From Bacillota bacterium (GTDB taxonomy: Bacteria; Bacillota; DTU030): a stretch of DNA of 20,730 nt. The stretch lies in assembly GCA_012842325.1 (NCBI GenBank), contig DUTA01000099.1:1-20730 (forward strand), written 5' to 3'. The position numbers and the translations under genes are program-made. Shown one piece after another: positions 15,004-20,730 of the stretch (its first letter is position 1; each line of letters starts with the position of its first letter). The notes under the pieces were generated by a model that saw only the letters and a program-made list of their open reading frames with translations, did not search any database and was not told where the DNA came from.

Positions 15004-15050
15004 AAAAGGGCCCCCTAAGCCGAGGGGGAAGCCCCGGGTGGGCCTCCCCC
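15004..15050 (-). terminator. Overlapping GC-rich stems, terminator or attenuator between cupin and lgt genes
   Basis: On the minus strand GGGGGAGGCCC (15050-15040) pairs with GGGCTTCCCCC (15034-15024), an 11-bp stem using one G-U pair. The CCCCC arm can instead pair with GGGGG at 15015-15011, after which CCCTTTTT follows, a normal terminator. The two structures exclude each other. It lies 12 nt past the cupin stop and about 110 nt before lgt. Confidence 0.6.
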
Positions 15051-15061
15051 CGCAATCCCCT

Positions 15062-15412
15062 TTAATCGTAAAGGAGGATAACGGCAAAGAACTCCAGCGG
15101 TTCCTCGCCGATATTCTCTATGGAGTGGCTGGCACCGCCGCCGGTCAAGACAGCATCACCGGGCCCAACCACCTGGATATTGCCGTTGTCATTGACCCTG
15201 CCCTGACCGTGGAGGATGTAATAGATTTCCGCCTCCCCCTCATGGGGATGGTAGCCAATGGAAGCCCCAGGCGGGATCCGGGTGAGGGCGCACAGGCGGG
15301 CTTTACCATTCAGCTCTTCCTTGGTAAAGGCATGGATCATTTCCACTTCACCCTTGCCATCCCGGACCCTTTCCCTCACTTGCCGGACCATGTCCTTCCC
15401 AAAACGTATCAT
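15062..15412 (-). CDS. Cupin domain protein
   Basis: A 116-residue single-domain cupin. Motif 1 reads HPHEGEAEIYYILHGQG with metal ligands H55, H57 and E62; motif 2 reads GDAVLTGGGASHSIEN with H96. All four usual metal ligands are therefore present. The N-terminal 30 residues carry a basic helix (MVRQVRERVRDGKGEVEMI), common in small anaerobe cupins. The ATG at 15412 follows GGGGAGGG at 5-6 nt. It lies 30 nt after cobO and is probably co-transcribed with it. Substrate and reaction are unknown; a sugar- or metabolite-binding role is as likely as catalysis. Confidence 0.9.
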   Translation of the reverse strand: MIRFGKDMVRQVRERVRDGKGEVEMIHAFTKEELNGKARLCALTRIPPGASIGYHPHEGEAEIYYILHGQGRVNDNGNIQVVGPGDAVLTGGGASHSIENIGEEPLEFFAVILLYD

Positions 15413-15442
15413 TGTTTTCCCTCCCCGTATTAGTGAACTGGT

Positions 15443-16033
15443 CTAACCTTCAATGCCCTTCCGGGCATTTACCCCCTGGTTGTAATAATGCTTTACTTCC
15501 CGCATCTCTGTGACCAGATCGGCACAATCAATTATCTCCGGCGGGGCATTCCGGCCGGTAAGGACAACTTCCACACCCTCAGCTTTTTCTCGCACTAATT
15601 CCAGGACAGCGGCCACGGGTACCAGGCCATAATACATGGCCACGTTGATTTCATCCAGCACAACCAGATCGTATTCTCCTGCGGTCAGGGCCGTCCGGGC
15701 CCTTTCCAGTCCCGCCTGCAGCAGGGCAACATAGGCCGGCGGGGGGTTGCCCGGCGGGAAAATAACCACCCGGTCCTGCCATTTTTCCAGGCTTTCCTGA
15801 TCCAGATCCCCTTCCCGGGCAATAAAAAAAGGCTTGCCAAAGGTCTCGACGGTGAGGGCAGGGGAGAGCCGGGACAGGAGATTGTGCTCACTGTAAACCC
15901 TGTCCTTCATAAACTGGAGAAAAAGCACCTTCTTCCCCGCTCCCAGGGCCCGGATGGCCAACCCGATGGCAGCCGTAGTCTTGCCCTTGCCATTTCCGGT
16001 GTAGACCTGGATGTAACCCTTGCCAAAGGACAT
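15443..16033 (-). CDS. cobO: Cob(I)yrinic acid a,c-diamide adenosyltransferase
   Basis: A 196-residue corrinoid adenosyltransferase of the CobA/CobO/BtuR type, making adenosylcobalamin from ATP and reduced corrinoid. The protein starts with FGKGYIQVYTGNGKGKTTAA, carrying the P-loop at residues 12-20. VVLDEINVAMYYGLV and VVLTGRNAPPEII follow, and the usual C-terminal EMREVKHYYNQGVNARKGIEG motif is split here only by quoting limits (it closes the protein). ATG at 16033 lies about 7 nt after GGGGGTG; ATG at 16039 and TTG at 16048 are in-frame alternatives with poorer spacing. A sigma-H-like promoter candidate precedes it. It may serve cobalamin enzymes made elsewhere; QueG in this window uses cobalamin too. 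Confidence 0.95.
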   Translation of the reverse strand: MSFGKGYIQVYTGNGKGKTTAAIGLAIRALGAGKKVLFLQFMKDRVYSEHNLLSRLSPALTVETFGKPFFIAREGDLDQESLEKWQDRVVIFPPGNPPPAYVALLQAGLERARTALTAGEYDLVVLDEINVAMYYGLVPVAAVLELVREKAEGVEVVLTGRNAPPEIIDCADLVTEMREVKHYYNQGVNARKGIEG

Positions 16034-16067
16034 GGCCATCACCCCCAACAGTGGCTGTTCTGTCCTT

Positions 16068-16093
16068 ATTCGCTCCCCCGGCCTTCCTTTCCT
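16068..16093 (-). promoter_or_regulatory. Sigma-H-like promoter candidate upstream of cobO
   Basis: On the minus strand AGGAAAG (16093-16087), 12 nt, then AGCGAAT (16074-16068) followed by AA. It deviates from RnAGGAwWW-N11/12-RnnGAAT only at the last -35 base. The -10 element ends 34 nt before the cobO ATG. Confidence 0.45.
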
Positions 16094-16149
16094 GCCCCGC
16101 GGGATCTATTTTGGGATTAAGATTATGTCCCCTTTACCCGTGTGGCCAC

Positions 16150-17301
16150 TCAGCCCCTGATCTGAAGGAGCCAGAAGGTGGTATTCTGGTCATAGCCCAG
16201 ATCCCAGGGTACCTGGAAACGATCGGCCGAATGGCTGTTGACCACCACGTAGCCGGCGGAATTCCGCCCCACCACGATGGAAACATGGCTGATCAGCCCG
16301 CCAAACTCATAGCCAATGATATCCCCGGGCAGGAGTTCACCAATAGCCCCTCGGGGGTGCTCCGCCGTGGGGGCAGTGACCTCGCCATAGGAGCCCCGCA
16401 TGAGGCACCGGGCCCGTCCCGAACCGAGAAAATAATCTACGAAGGCCTGGGCCTGGACCCAGGCCTGGCTCCCCCCGTCCCACCCATAAAACCAGAGCCA
16501 GTCCTGGGGCAGGCCCCCCGCTTCTTCATCGGCCAGAATCTGGGAGGCAAAATTGGCACAATCGCCACCGCCCAAACTGTAGTCCCGGTATTTTTGATTA
16601 TACCTGCCGGTACCGGGACCCAGCCGAACCCCTGCATAGCGGTGGGCATAGCGTACCGCTGCCTCCCGATTGTAATCCCCCTTTATCTGCACATCCCTGA
16701 TTGCCGGACCGGCAGCAGCGGGCATCTCTTCTCCTCCTATTGTTTCCCCACCGGCTGCCGATAACGCCCGCCCCACCTCAAAGGGATCTAAAAACCAGTC
16801 CTTCTGTACCAGCCAGCCTTTACCCTTTTTCGCCAGCTCCAGCCAGTGGATGGTCCTGGTCCCCATCAAATCGATCTGGCCGCTGTCCCCCTGCCGGTAG
16901 GTAATGATAATATGGGGGCAGACGGAGGCAGATGCCTCCTCTCCCCTGACATCCAGGGACACCACCGCCAGCTGGCAGCTGGCATCAATGAACTGCACTC
17001 CCCTTTCCTCCGCCCACCGGTGAAGATACATAATCCTGGCCTGTTCCCATTCCAGGGCCCATTGACCGGTTATCTCACCTGTATCGTAAAAGCCCTCCAG
17101 CTCATCTCCTTCTCCCCGAATCAGCATCCTGGTGCGCTGCTGAAAGAAATTCTCCAGTTCCTCCCTCAGCTGTTGTTCCGGCTCCGCCGGCAGGACCCTG
17201 TTTTGCAGGACGGGTAAAGCCCTGGGTAGGGTCAGGAGAGAAGACAGGTAAACTACAATGAGCAGTATGGGAAAAGCTTTACTTACCTTCCTCCTCTCCA
17301 T
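16150..17301 (-). CDS. Exported or membrane-anchored amidase-domain protein (Amidase_6 type)
   Basis: A 383-residue protein with a basic N terminus and one hydrophobic segment (AFPILLIVVYLSSLLTL), a signal peptide or anchor. The middle part, roughly residues 45-200, resembles no domain I can name beyond a helical region and a short beta-rich region. The C-terminal domain, about residues 205-383, matches the putative amidase family (PF12671): YNREAAVRYAHRYAG, GGGDCANFASQIL with candidate nucleophile C248, and LISHVSIVVG with H339. VVVNSHSAD follows. Such proteins are NlpC/P60-like and may cut cell-wall peptides. ATG at 17301 has GGGGAGG about 7 nt upstream; an in-frame GTG at 17334 is less likely. 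Related Firmicute proteins are often sporulation-associated, which is only suggestive here. Confidence 0.87.
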   Translation of the reverse strand: MERRKVSKAFPILLIVVYLSSLLTLPRALPVLQNRVLPAEPEQQLREELENFFQQRTRMLIRGEGDELEGFYDTGEITGQWALEWEQARIMYLHRWAEERGVQFIDASCQLAVVSLDVRGEEASASVCPHIIITYRQGDSGQIDLMGTRTIHWLELAKKGKGWLVQKDWFLDPFEVGRALSAAGGETIGGEEMPAAAGPAIRDVQIKGDYNREAAVRYAHRYAGVRLGPGTGRYNQKYRDYSLGGGDCANFASQILADEEAGGLPQDWLWFYGWDGGSQAWVQAQAFVDYFLGSGRARCLMRGSYGEVTAPTAEHPRGAIGELLPGDIIGYEFGGLISHVSIVVGRNSAGYVVVNSHSADRFQVPWDLGYDQNTTFWLLQIRG

Positions 17302-17340
17302 CCCATCCCCTCCCCGGCCGGCTGTAACACCCACTCCCTA

Positions 17341-17369
17341 ATTTATATGCGCGCCCTGTTTGTTCATAC
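17341..17369 (-). promoter_or_regulatory. Weak sporulation-sigma promoter candidate before the amidase gene
   Basis: On the minus strand GTATGA (17369-17364), 14 nt, then CATATAAAT (17349-17341), resembling the CATA-type -10 of mother-cell or forespore sigma factors (E, K, G). No sigma-A promoter is apparent between the upstream terminator (17492) and the gene. The match is partial. Confidence 0.25.
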
Positions 17370-17491
17370 ACCCACGCCGGCTGTTTTTCTGGCAGCTCGA
17401 CATTGCGGAGAGCCTGCAATTCTTCCTGCCAGGCCGTCCCTTCGCAAAATCGCCACCCACCTTGGGAGGTTGGAAACTGGAAGTTAGATGG

Positions 17492-17539
17492 AATAAAAAC
17501 AGGCCGTCTCCTTAAGCTTTACTTAAGGGACGGCCTGTT
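17492..17539 (-). terminator. Rho-independent terminator after the DUF1667 gene
   Basis: On the minus strand AACAGGCCGTC (17539-17529) plus CCTTAAG pairs with CTTAAGG plus GACGGCCTGTT (17508-17498), 18 bp in all with a single bulge and a 5-nt loop. A T-rich run follows. It starts 12 nt past the gene's stop. Confidence 0.93.
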
Positions 17540-17550
17540 CATATATTCCT

Positions 17551-17931
17551 CTAGCTGGCCCTGCTATCTTCCCGGGCGGGCAGGCTCCTGGTGGCCACTA
17601 TATTGGCCCCCGTCCCCAGGACATCGGCGATAATAACGCTTCCCATTTTCACCGGTGCCTCGATCTCCACCTGGGCTACCAGTTCCGTAATCTCCCGCAT
17701 TTTTTCCTTGGGCACCGGTATATCGGTTTTGACCGGCACCAGGGGATGGATGCCGTTCTTGACCCGCACCGTGGTGGCCAGGGTCCGCTTGGGTGCGACG
17801 GCCTCCTGCTCTGCGTAGGTCACTCCCCGCTTGCACTCATTGCCCGTAACACTGACTACCTTGCCACCCTCCACGGTAACCTCCATGGTGCAGCCAACGG
17901 GGCAGACAATGCAGATAATTTCCTTCTTCAC
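17551..17931 (-). CDS. DUF1667 protein (GlpA/FAD-oxidoreductase-associated)
   Basis: A 126-residue protein of the DUF1667 family. Cysteines C7, C10 and C14 (CIVCPVGC) and C33 (GNECKRG) resemble the molybdopterin-oxidoreductase N-terminal iron-sulfur motif, so a [4Fe-4S] cluster is likely. The rest has the family's RTLATTVRVKNG and PVKTDIPVPKEK segments. Members are encoded next to FAD-dependent oxidoreductases and glycerol-3-phosphate dehydrogenases and are thought to pass electrons. Start is GTG at 17931, directly after the TAG of the upstream oxidoreductase, with AGGAGGTGG inside that gene's end; the pair is thus translationally coupled. A terminator follows. Confidence 0.92.
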   Translation of the reverse strand: MKKEIICIVCPVGCTMEVTVEGGKVVSVTGNECKRGVTYAEQEAVAPKRTLATTVRVKNGIHPLVPVKTDIPVPKEKMREITELVAQVEIEAPVKMGSVIIADVLGTGANIVATRSLPAREDSRAS

Positions 17932-19200
17932 CTAGACCACCTCCTCTTCCATAGCGACCTCAACCTCGGTACCAGGAGCTATGGCGGAAAGGACCTCTGG
18001 GTCCAGGTCAAGCCGGATCATTTCACTGGGCAGGGCGATCCGCAATTTTTTCCTCTTCAATAACTTGCCCCCGGCAGAGACCTTTGCCCACACATTTCTC
18101 TCCACATCCTTGACCCGGAAAGAGACGGTAATTTCCTCTACCCCGGACGGGTCGGCAAACTGGGGTACAACATAGCGGACATTGCGCCCGGGGGCAAAAC
18201 GGAGTTGTCTGCTTTGTTCCGTCCCTTTCTTCCCCTGGACAAAACGGGCGGCACCGGCACCGGCCTTTTCTCCCTCCATGGTCACAAAATCGACGACGTC
18301 ATGGACATGGACCACATTCCCGCACCCGAAGATGCCGGGTACAGAGGTCATCATGCTTTCATCGACAACAGGTCCGTTGGTCACAGGGTCCAGTTGGATT
18401 TCCGCGGTATGGCAAAGCTCCGTTTCGGGGATCAAACCGATGGAAAGGAGGAGTGTGTCACAGGGGACAAATTCGGCCGTTTCCGGCAGGGGCTCTCCCT
18501 GGTCGTTGACACGGCAGATTGTGACACCCTCGACTCTTTCTTTGCCGTGAATGGCTGTAATGGTATGCTGCAGCAGAAGGGGGATACCAAAGTCATTGAG
18601 GCACTGAGCCACATTCCGTTTTAAGCCCGACGGATAGGGCAGAATTTCCAGAACCGCCTTCACCTTGGCCCCTTCCAGGGTCATGCGCCGGGCCATGATC
18701 ATGCCAATATCGCCTGCACCCAGGATGACAATTTCTTTCCCGGGCAGATAACCTTCAATGTTTACCAGTCGCTGGGCCAAACCGGCGGTAAAAATACCGG
18801 CAGGCCGCGTGCCCGGGATCCCACCCCGGGGCCGTTCCCGGCAGCCCATGGCCAGGATGATGGCACCGGCTTTGATCTCCAACAGACCCTCCTGGGGATT
18901 GATGGCAAAGATCCGGCGGTCCCTGGTTATTTCCAGGACCATGGTATTGAGGAGGGTGGAAATGCCCCGCTCCCTCACCTTTTCAATATAGAGCTCGGCA
19001 TACTCGGGACCTGTCATTTCCTTCTGGAAGAGGTGCAGGCCGAAACCAGGGTGGACACACTGATTTAAGATGCCGCCCAGTTCATGGTCCCGGTCGATAA
19101 CCAGAATGTCCCTGACACCCTCTTCCCAGGCCGCCACGGCAGCGCTCAAGCCGGCCGGCCCACCACCTATCACCGCAATATCAACTATCCTGCTCTGCAA
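17932..19200 (-). CDS. NAD(P)/FAD-dependent oxidoreductase (GlpA-associated type)
   Basis: A 422-residue flavoprotein with two dinucleotide-binding folds: IAVIGGGPAGLSAA near residue 12 for FAD, and VILGAGDIGMIMARRM in the middle for NAD(P)H. MGCRERPRG and the closing GIFGCGNVVHVHDVVDFV segment are typical of the family; there is no redox-active CxxxxC pair, unlike thioredoxin or mercuric reductases. The last 80 residues form an extra domain. It is coupled to DUF1667 with no gap. The start is TTG at 19200, supported by GAGGTG 7 nt upstream. In other Firmicutes this pair follows glpA or glpK; here a structured leader and a methyltransferase precede it. Likely role: electron transfer between a pyridine nucleotide and an unknown partner. 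Confidence 0.92.
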   Translation of the reverse strand: MQSRIVDIAVIGGGPAGLSAAVAAWEEGVRDILVIDRDHELGGILNQCVHPGFGLHLFQKEMTGPEYAELYIEKVRERGISTLLNTMVLEITRDRRIFAINPQEGLLEIKAGAIILAMGCRERPRGGIPGTRPAGIFTAGLAQRLVNIEGYLPGKEIVILGAGDIGMIMARRMTLEGAKVKAVLEILPYPSGLKRNVAQCLNDFGIPLLLQHTITAIHGKERVEGVTICRVNDQGEPLPETAEFVPCDTLLLSIGLIPETELCHTAEIQLDPVTNGPVVDESMMTSVPGIFGCGNVVHVHDVVDFVTMEGEKAGAGAARFVQGKKGTEQSRQLRFAPGRNVRYVVPQFADPSGVEEITVSFRVKDVERNVWAKVSAGGKLLKRKKLRIALPSEMIRLDLDPEVLSAIAPGTEVEVAMEEEVV

Positions 19201-19435
19201 TGATCAACACCTCAATTCGGTTTCAGATTATTATCACTGCACACAGGATTTGGCCACCTTTCTCCTCATCTCCTAGCAGCAGCAAACCCTTCCTGGCGAT
19301 CCCGGTCCCCTCCCGGAGGCTACCGTTCTCGCCTGCTCCCCGTGGGTATTTGAAGAAGAATTTGCGCCTCCTTTCCCTATAGATCTGTAACTCCTTCCCC
19401 CCGGTCCTTACCGGGAAGGTAAAGGCCTGTCTGAA
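19201..19435 (-). ncRNA. Structured leader or small RNA upstream of the FAD oxidoreductase
   Basis: This 309-bp gap (19201-19509) shows no convincing gene. Downstream of a sigma-H-like promoter, the minus-strand RNA folds into a nested hairpin at 19352-19283. From outside in: CAAA(t)ACCC/GGGTTTG, an asymmetric purine-rich loop, GGCGA/TCGCC, a GAA/GGA internal loop, CGGT/ACCG, an AG/GG loop, and CCTC/GAGG closed by CGG. An earlier hairpin (19420-19393) pairs CCTTCC with GGAAGG and CGG with CCG. The RNA then runs into the ribosome site of the oxidoreductase. I could not assign it to a known riboswitch or RNA family. Ends are estimates: 5' from the promoter, 3' from the gene start. Confidence 0.5.
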
Positions 19436-19441
19436 TAATAA

Positions 19442-19470
19442 AATATTCAACAAAACAAGGGGCAATACCT
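19442..19470 (-). promoter_or_regulatory. Sigma-H-like promoter candidate for the leader/oxidoreductase transcript
   Basis: On the minus strand AGGTATT (19470-19464), then 15 nt to GAATATT (19448-19442); written as in the sigma-H consensus this is AGGTATT-N12-GTTGAAT. One -35 base differs from consensus. Predicted start is near 19435. Confidence 0.45.
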
Positions 19471-19509
19471 GCCTGAAACCTGATATTTTATCTTCCCCCA
19501 GCGCAAAAC

Positions 19510-20154
19510 TTAAGCGCGCTTCATGACCGCGGTATTTTTCCTGTCCAGGAAAACCAGCCGGAGGGGATAATGGCGGGCCAGCCAGAAAAAGGTTTCCCGG
19601 CTATAGAAACAGACATGGGTAAAATCCTGCCGGTACCACCAGCGGGCAAACTCTTCCCGAGGCGGTCGAAAGGCGGTCATAGCCGCCAGAATCCCGCCCG
19701 GGCGCAGGCGCCGGCTGAAAAACTGCCATACTTCCCGGGGCCGCCGCACATGCTCCAGCACCTCGGTGCAGGTGATGAGGTCGTATTGCTTCCCCGGCGG
19801 CGGCAGTTCCGGGGCAAAGTAGGGGTCGTAAACATCGGTCCTGATGCCCTTCCTCTCCAGAAGTACCTGGAGGACCGGGGCAGGACCGCAGCCGAAATCA
19901 AGGGCCTCTACGTTTTTCCCCACAAAGGGCACGACAGCCTGCTCCAGAAAGGCCTCAAACATCCCCACATAGCCCTTGTCCTCCAGGCTATTGTTGTGGA
20001 GGAGGTACCTTTCCTTCTCCCTCTCCGGGGAAGGATGGAATGGGGCTGCCAGGAAAGCCAGGTCACATTGGCTGCAAAAATAATAGATTTTCTCCTCAAT
20101 GGTGGTGGCAGTGGTCTTTGTGCCGCCGCACAGGGGGCAGGCTGTTTTCTCCAT
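19510..20154 (-). CDS. Class I SAM-dependent methyltransferase with N-terminal zinc ribbon
   Basis: A 214-residue protein. Residues 1-35 form a zinc ribbon (CPLCGG with C6 and C9; CSQC with C27 and C30). A Rossmann-fold methyltransferase follows: motif I ALDFGCGPAP at 84-93, an acidic DVYDP after strand 2, DLITCTEVLEHV as the post-motif block, and LRPGGILAAMTAF. This domain order resembles the Methyltransf_23 proteins that act on sugars, quinones or other small molecules; no substrate can be named. ATG at 20154 has a GAAGAA stretch upstream. It lies 33 nt after the gene at the right edge, so it may be co-transcribed with it. No clear terminator follows. Confidence 0.9.
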   Translation of the reverse strand: MEKTACPLCGGTKTTATTIEEKIYYFCSQCDLAFLAAPFHPSPEREKERYLLHNNSLEDKGYVGMFEAFLEQAVVPFVGKNVEALDFGCGPAPVLQVLLERKGIRTDVYDPYFAPELPPPGKQYDLITCTEVLEHVRRPREVWQFFSRRLRPGGILAAMTAFRPPREEFARWWYRQDFTHVCFYSRETFFWLARHYPLRLVFLDRKNTAVMKRA

Positions 20155-20187
20155 AATTCTTCCTTCGTCCCTGCCCCGGAAAAGAAA

Positions 20188-20730
20188 TCACCGGAGGCGG
20201 GAAAAACCCCAGCCCTTCCAGGTCCACAGGGTTAACTGGTACTCGCCGCTGCCGGTATAGGTCCCTTCCAGGGCCAGCAATTCCCTTTTCCCATCGCCGT
20301 CGCCATCTATCAAGGCTGCCCGCACATTGGGCCGGTCCAGGTTGGAGGACTGCCAGACCGGTTTTATTTCCCCCGCTTCCAGTTTAAAAAGGAAAAGGTG
20401 ATTTTTGACGCTTCGGTCCTCCCCTTCCAGCCAGAAGGGCTGCTGGGGGCCGAAACTGCCTTCTTTCCACACCAGGAGATTTAGCTCCGGCCGGCCGTCG
20501 TTGTCGGCATCCCCCAGGAAGAAATAGTCCACCCACCAGGAGGCCGGGGACTCCCAGAGCAGGCGGGAACCGGCCTCCACCCTGATGATCCCGTCCCGGA
20601 GAGAATACCTTTCCAGGCTGCCGTCCCCGTCCAGATCAGAGAGCCGCACCTTAACCAGCCGTACCGCCGCCAGTTTTTTCCCTGCCGCAGCCAGGGAGCG
20701 GGCTTCCTCCTCCCCCTTGCCCCTCACCGC
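20188..20730 (-). CDS. DxDxDG-repeat (VCBS/FG-GAP-like) protein, 5' part beyond the right edge
   Basis: The frame runs open to the window edge, so the N terminus is missing; a GTG at 20727 is probably internal. About 180 residues are visible. Three calcium-loop-like repeats, DLDGDGSLERYSL, DADNDGRPELNLLVW and DGDGDGKRELLALEG, are spaced about 50 residues apart. Each is followed by aromatic-rich beta strands (WVDYFFLG, LTLWTWKGWGFS). This is the pattern of VCBS/FG-GAP beta-propeller-like proteins, which are usually extracytoplasmic; the signal sequence would lie outside the window. Function is not recognisable. The stop lies 33 nt before the methyltransferase start. Confidence 0.75.
   Translation of the reverse strand, partial: AVRGKGEEEARSLAAAGKKLAAVRLVKVRLSDLDGDGSLERYSLRDGIIRVEAGSRLLWESPASWWVDYFFLGDADNDGRPELNLLVWKEGSFGPQQPFWLEGEDRSVKNHLFLFKLEAGEIKPVWQSSNLDRPNVRAALIDGDGDGKRELLALEGTYTGSGEYQLTLWTWKGWGFSRLR

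Noticed and set aside
19223..19465. 80-residue minus-strand open frame in the oxidoreductase leader
   Set aside because: It begins inside the promoter-like site, has no good ribosome site, and is better explained by the nested RNA pairing. A conserved protein homologue would reverse this.
1..20730. CRISPR arrays, tRNA or rRNA genes, insertion sequences, integrases, phage genes
   Set aside because: I looked for regularly spaced repeats, tRNA-like ends, transposase motifs and long terminal inverted repeats and saw none.

Overview
The window (about 20.7 kb, GC-rich) looks like a chromosomal segment of an anaerobic, probably spore-forming and possibly thermophilic Gram-positive bacterium of the Moorella / Desulfotomaculum type. 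The reasons are a tungsten-type aldehyde:ferredoxin oxidoreductase followed by a MoaD-like protein, a small mono-cluster ferredoxin, an AbrB-type regulator, strong Shine-Dalgarno sites with frequent GTG/TTG starts, sigma-A promoters, and three sites resembling the sporulation/stationary-phase sigma-H promoter. The assignment is inference from gene content, not a taxonomic match. I saw no rRNA, tRNA, CRISPR array, transposase or phage gene.

Layout. Positions 1-3094 (minus strand) hold a compact run: a phytol/dolichol-kinase-like membrane protein, a DUF92 (VTE6-like) membrane protein, DUF503, the metal-binding DUF2284 protein, and sfsA (cut by the left edge). Positions 3144-4937 hold nth-queG, overlapping by 4 nt, with a good terminator. 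Positions 5077-7191 hold a MATE transporter and a cyclase/formamidase-family hydrolase. A 460-bp divergent regulatory region with two opposing sigma-A promoters separates these from a plus-strand amino-acid/dicarboxylate:cation symporter (7652-8893). Next on the plus strand are a DUF255 thioredoxin-domain protein (9099-11174) and an AOR-MoaD pair (11371-13520) with its own promoter and structured leader. The rest is on the minus strand: ferredoxin, AbrB-like regulator, lgt, cupin, cobO, a secreted amidase-domain protein, DUF1667 plus an FAD/NAD(P) oxidoreductase behind a structured 235-nt leader, a methyltransferase with an N-terminal zinc ribbon, and the partial 3' end of a DxDxDG-repeat protein at the right edge.

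How the genes may work together. The first two membrane proteins resemble the two consecutive kinases that turn phytol into phytyl diphosphate in plants and cyanobacteria, so an isoprenoid-alcohol salvage module is plausible here. AOR, MoaD and the nearby ferredoxin form a likely aldehyde/carboxylate redox unit using a tungstopterin cofactor. The FAD oxidoreductase and DUF1667 normally accompany GlpA-type glycerol-3-phosphate dehydrogenases, but no such partner is adjacent here. The most promising undescribed items are the nested-hairpin RNA at 19283-19352 downstream of a sigma-H-like promoter, the paired isoprenol-kinase-like genes, and the symporter lacking the arginine that binds acidic side chains in characterised relatives.
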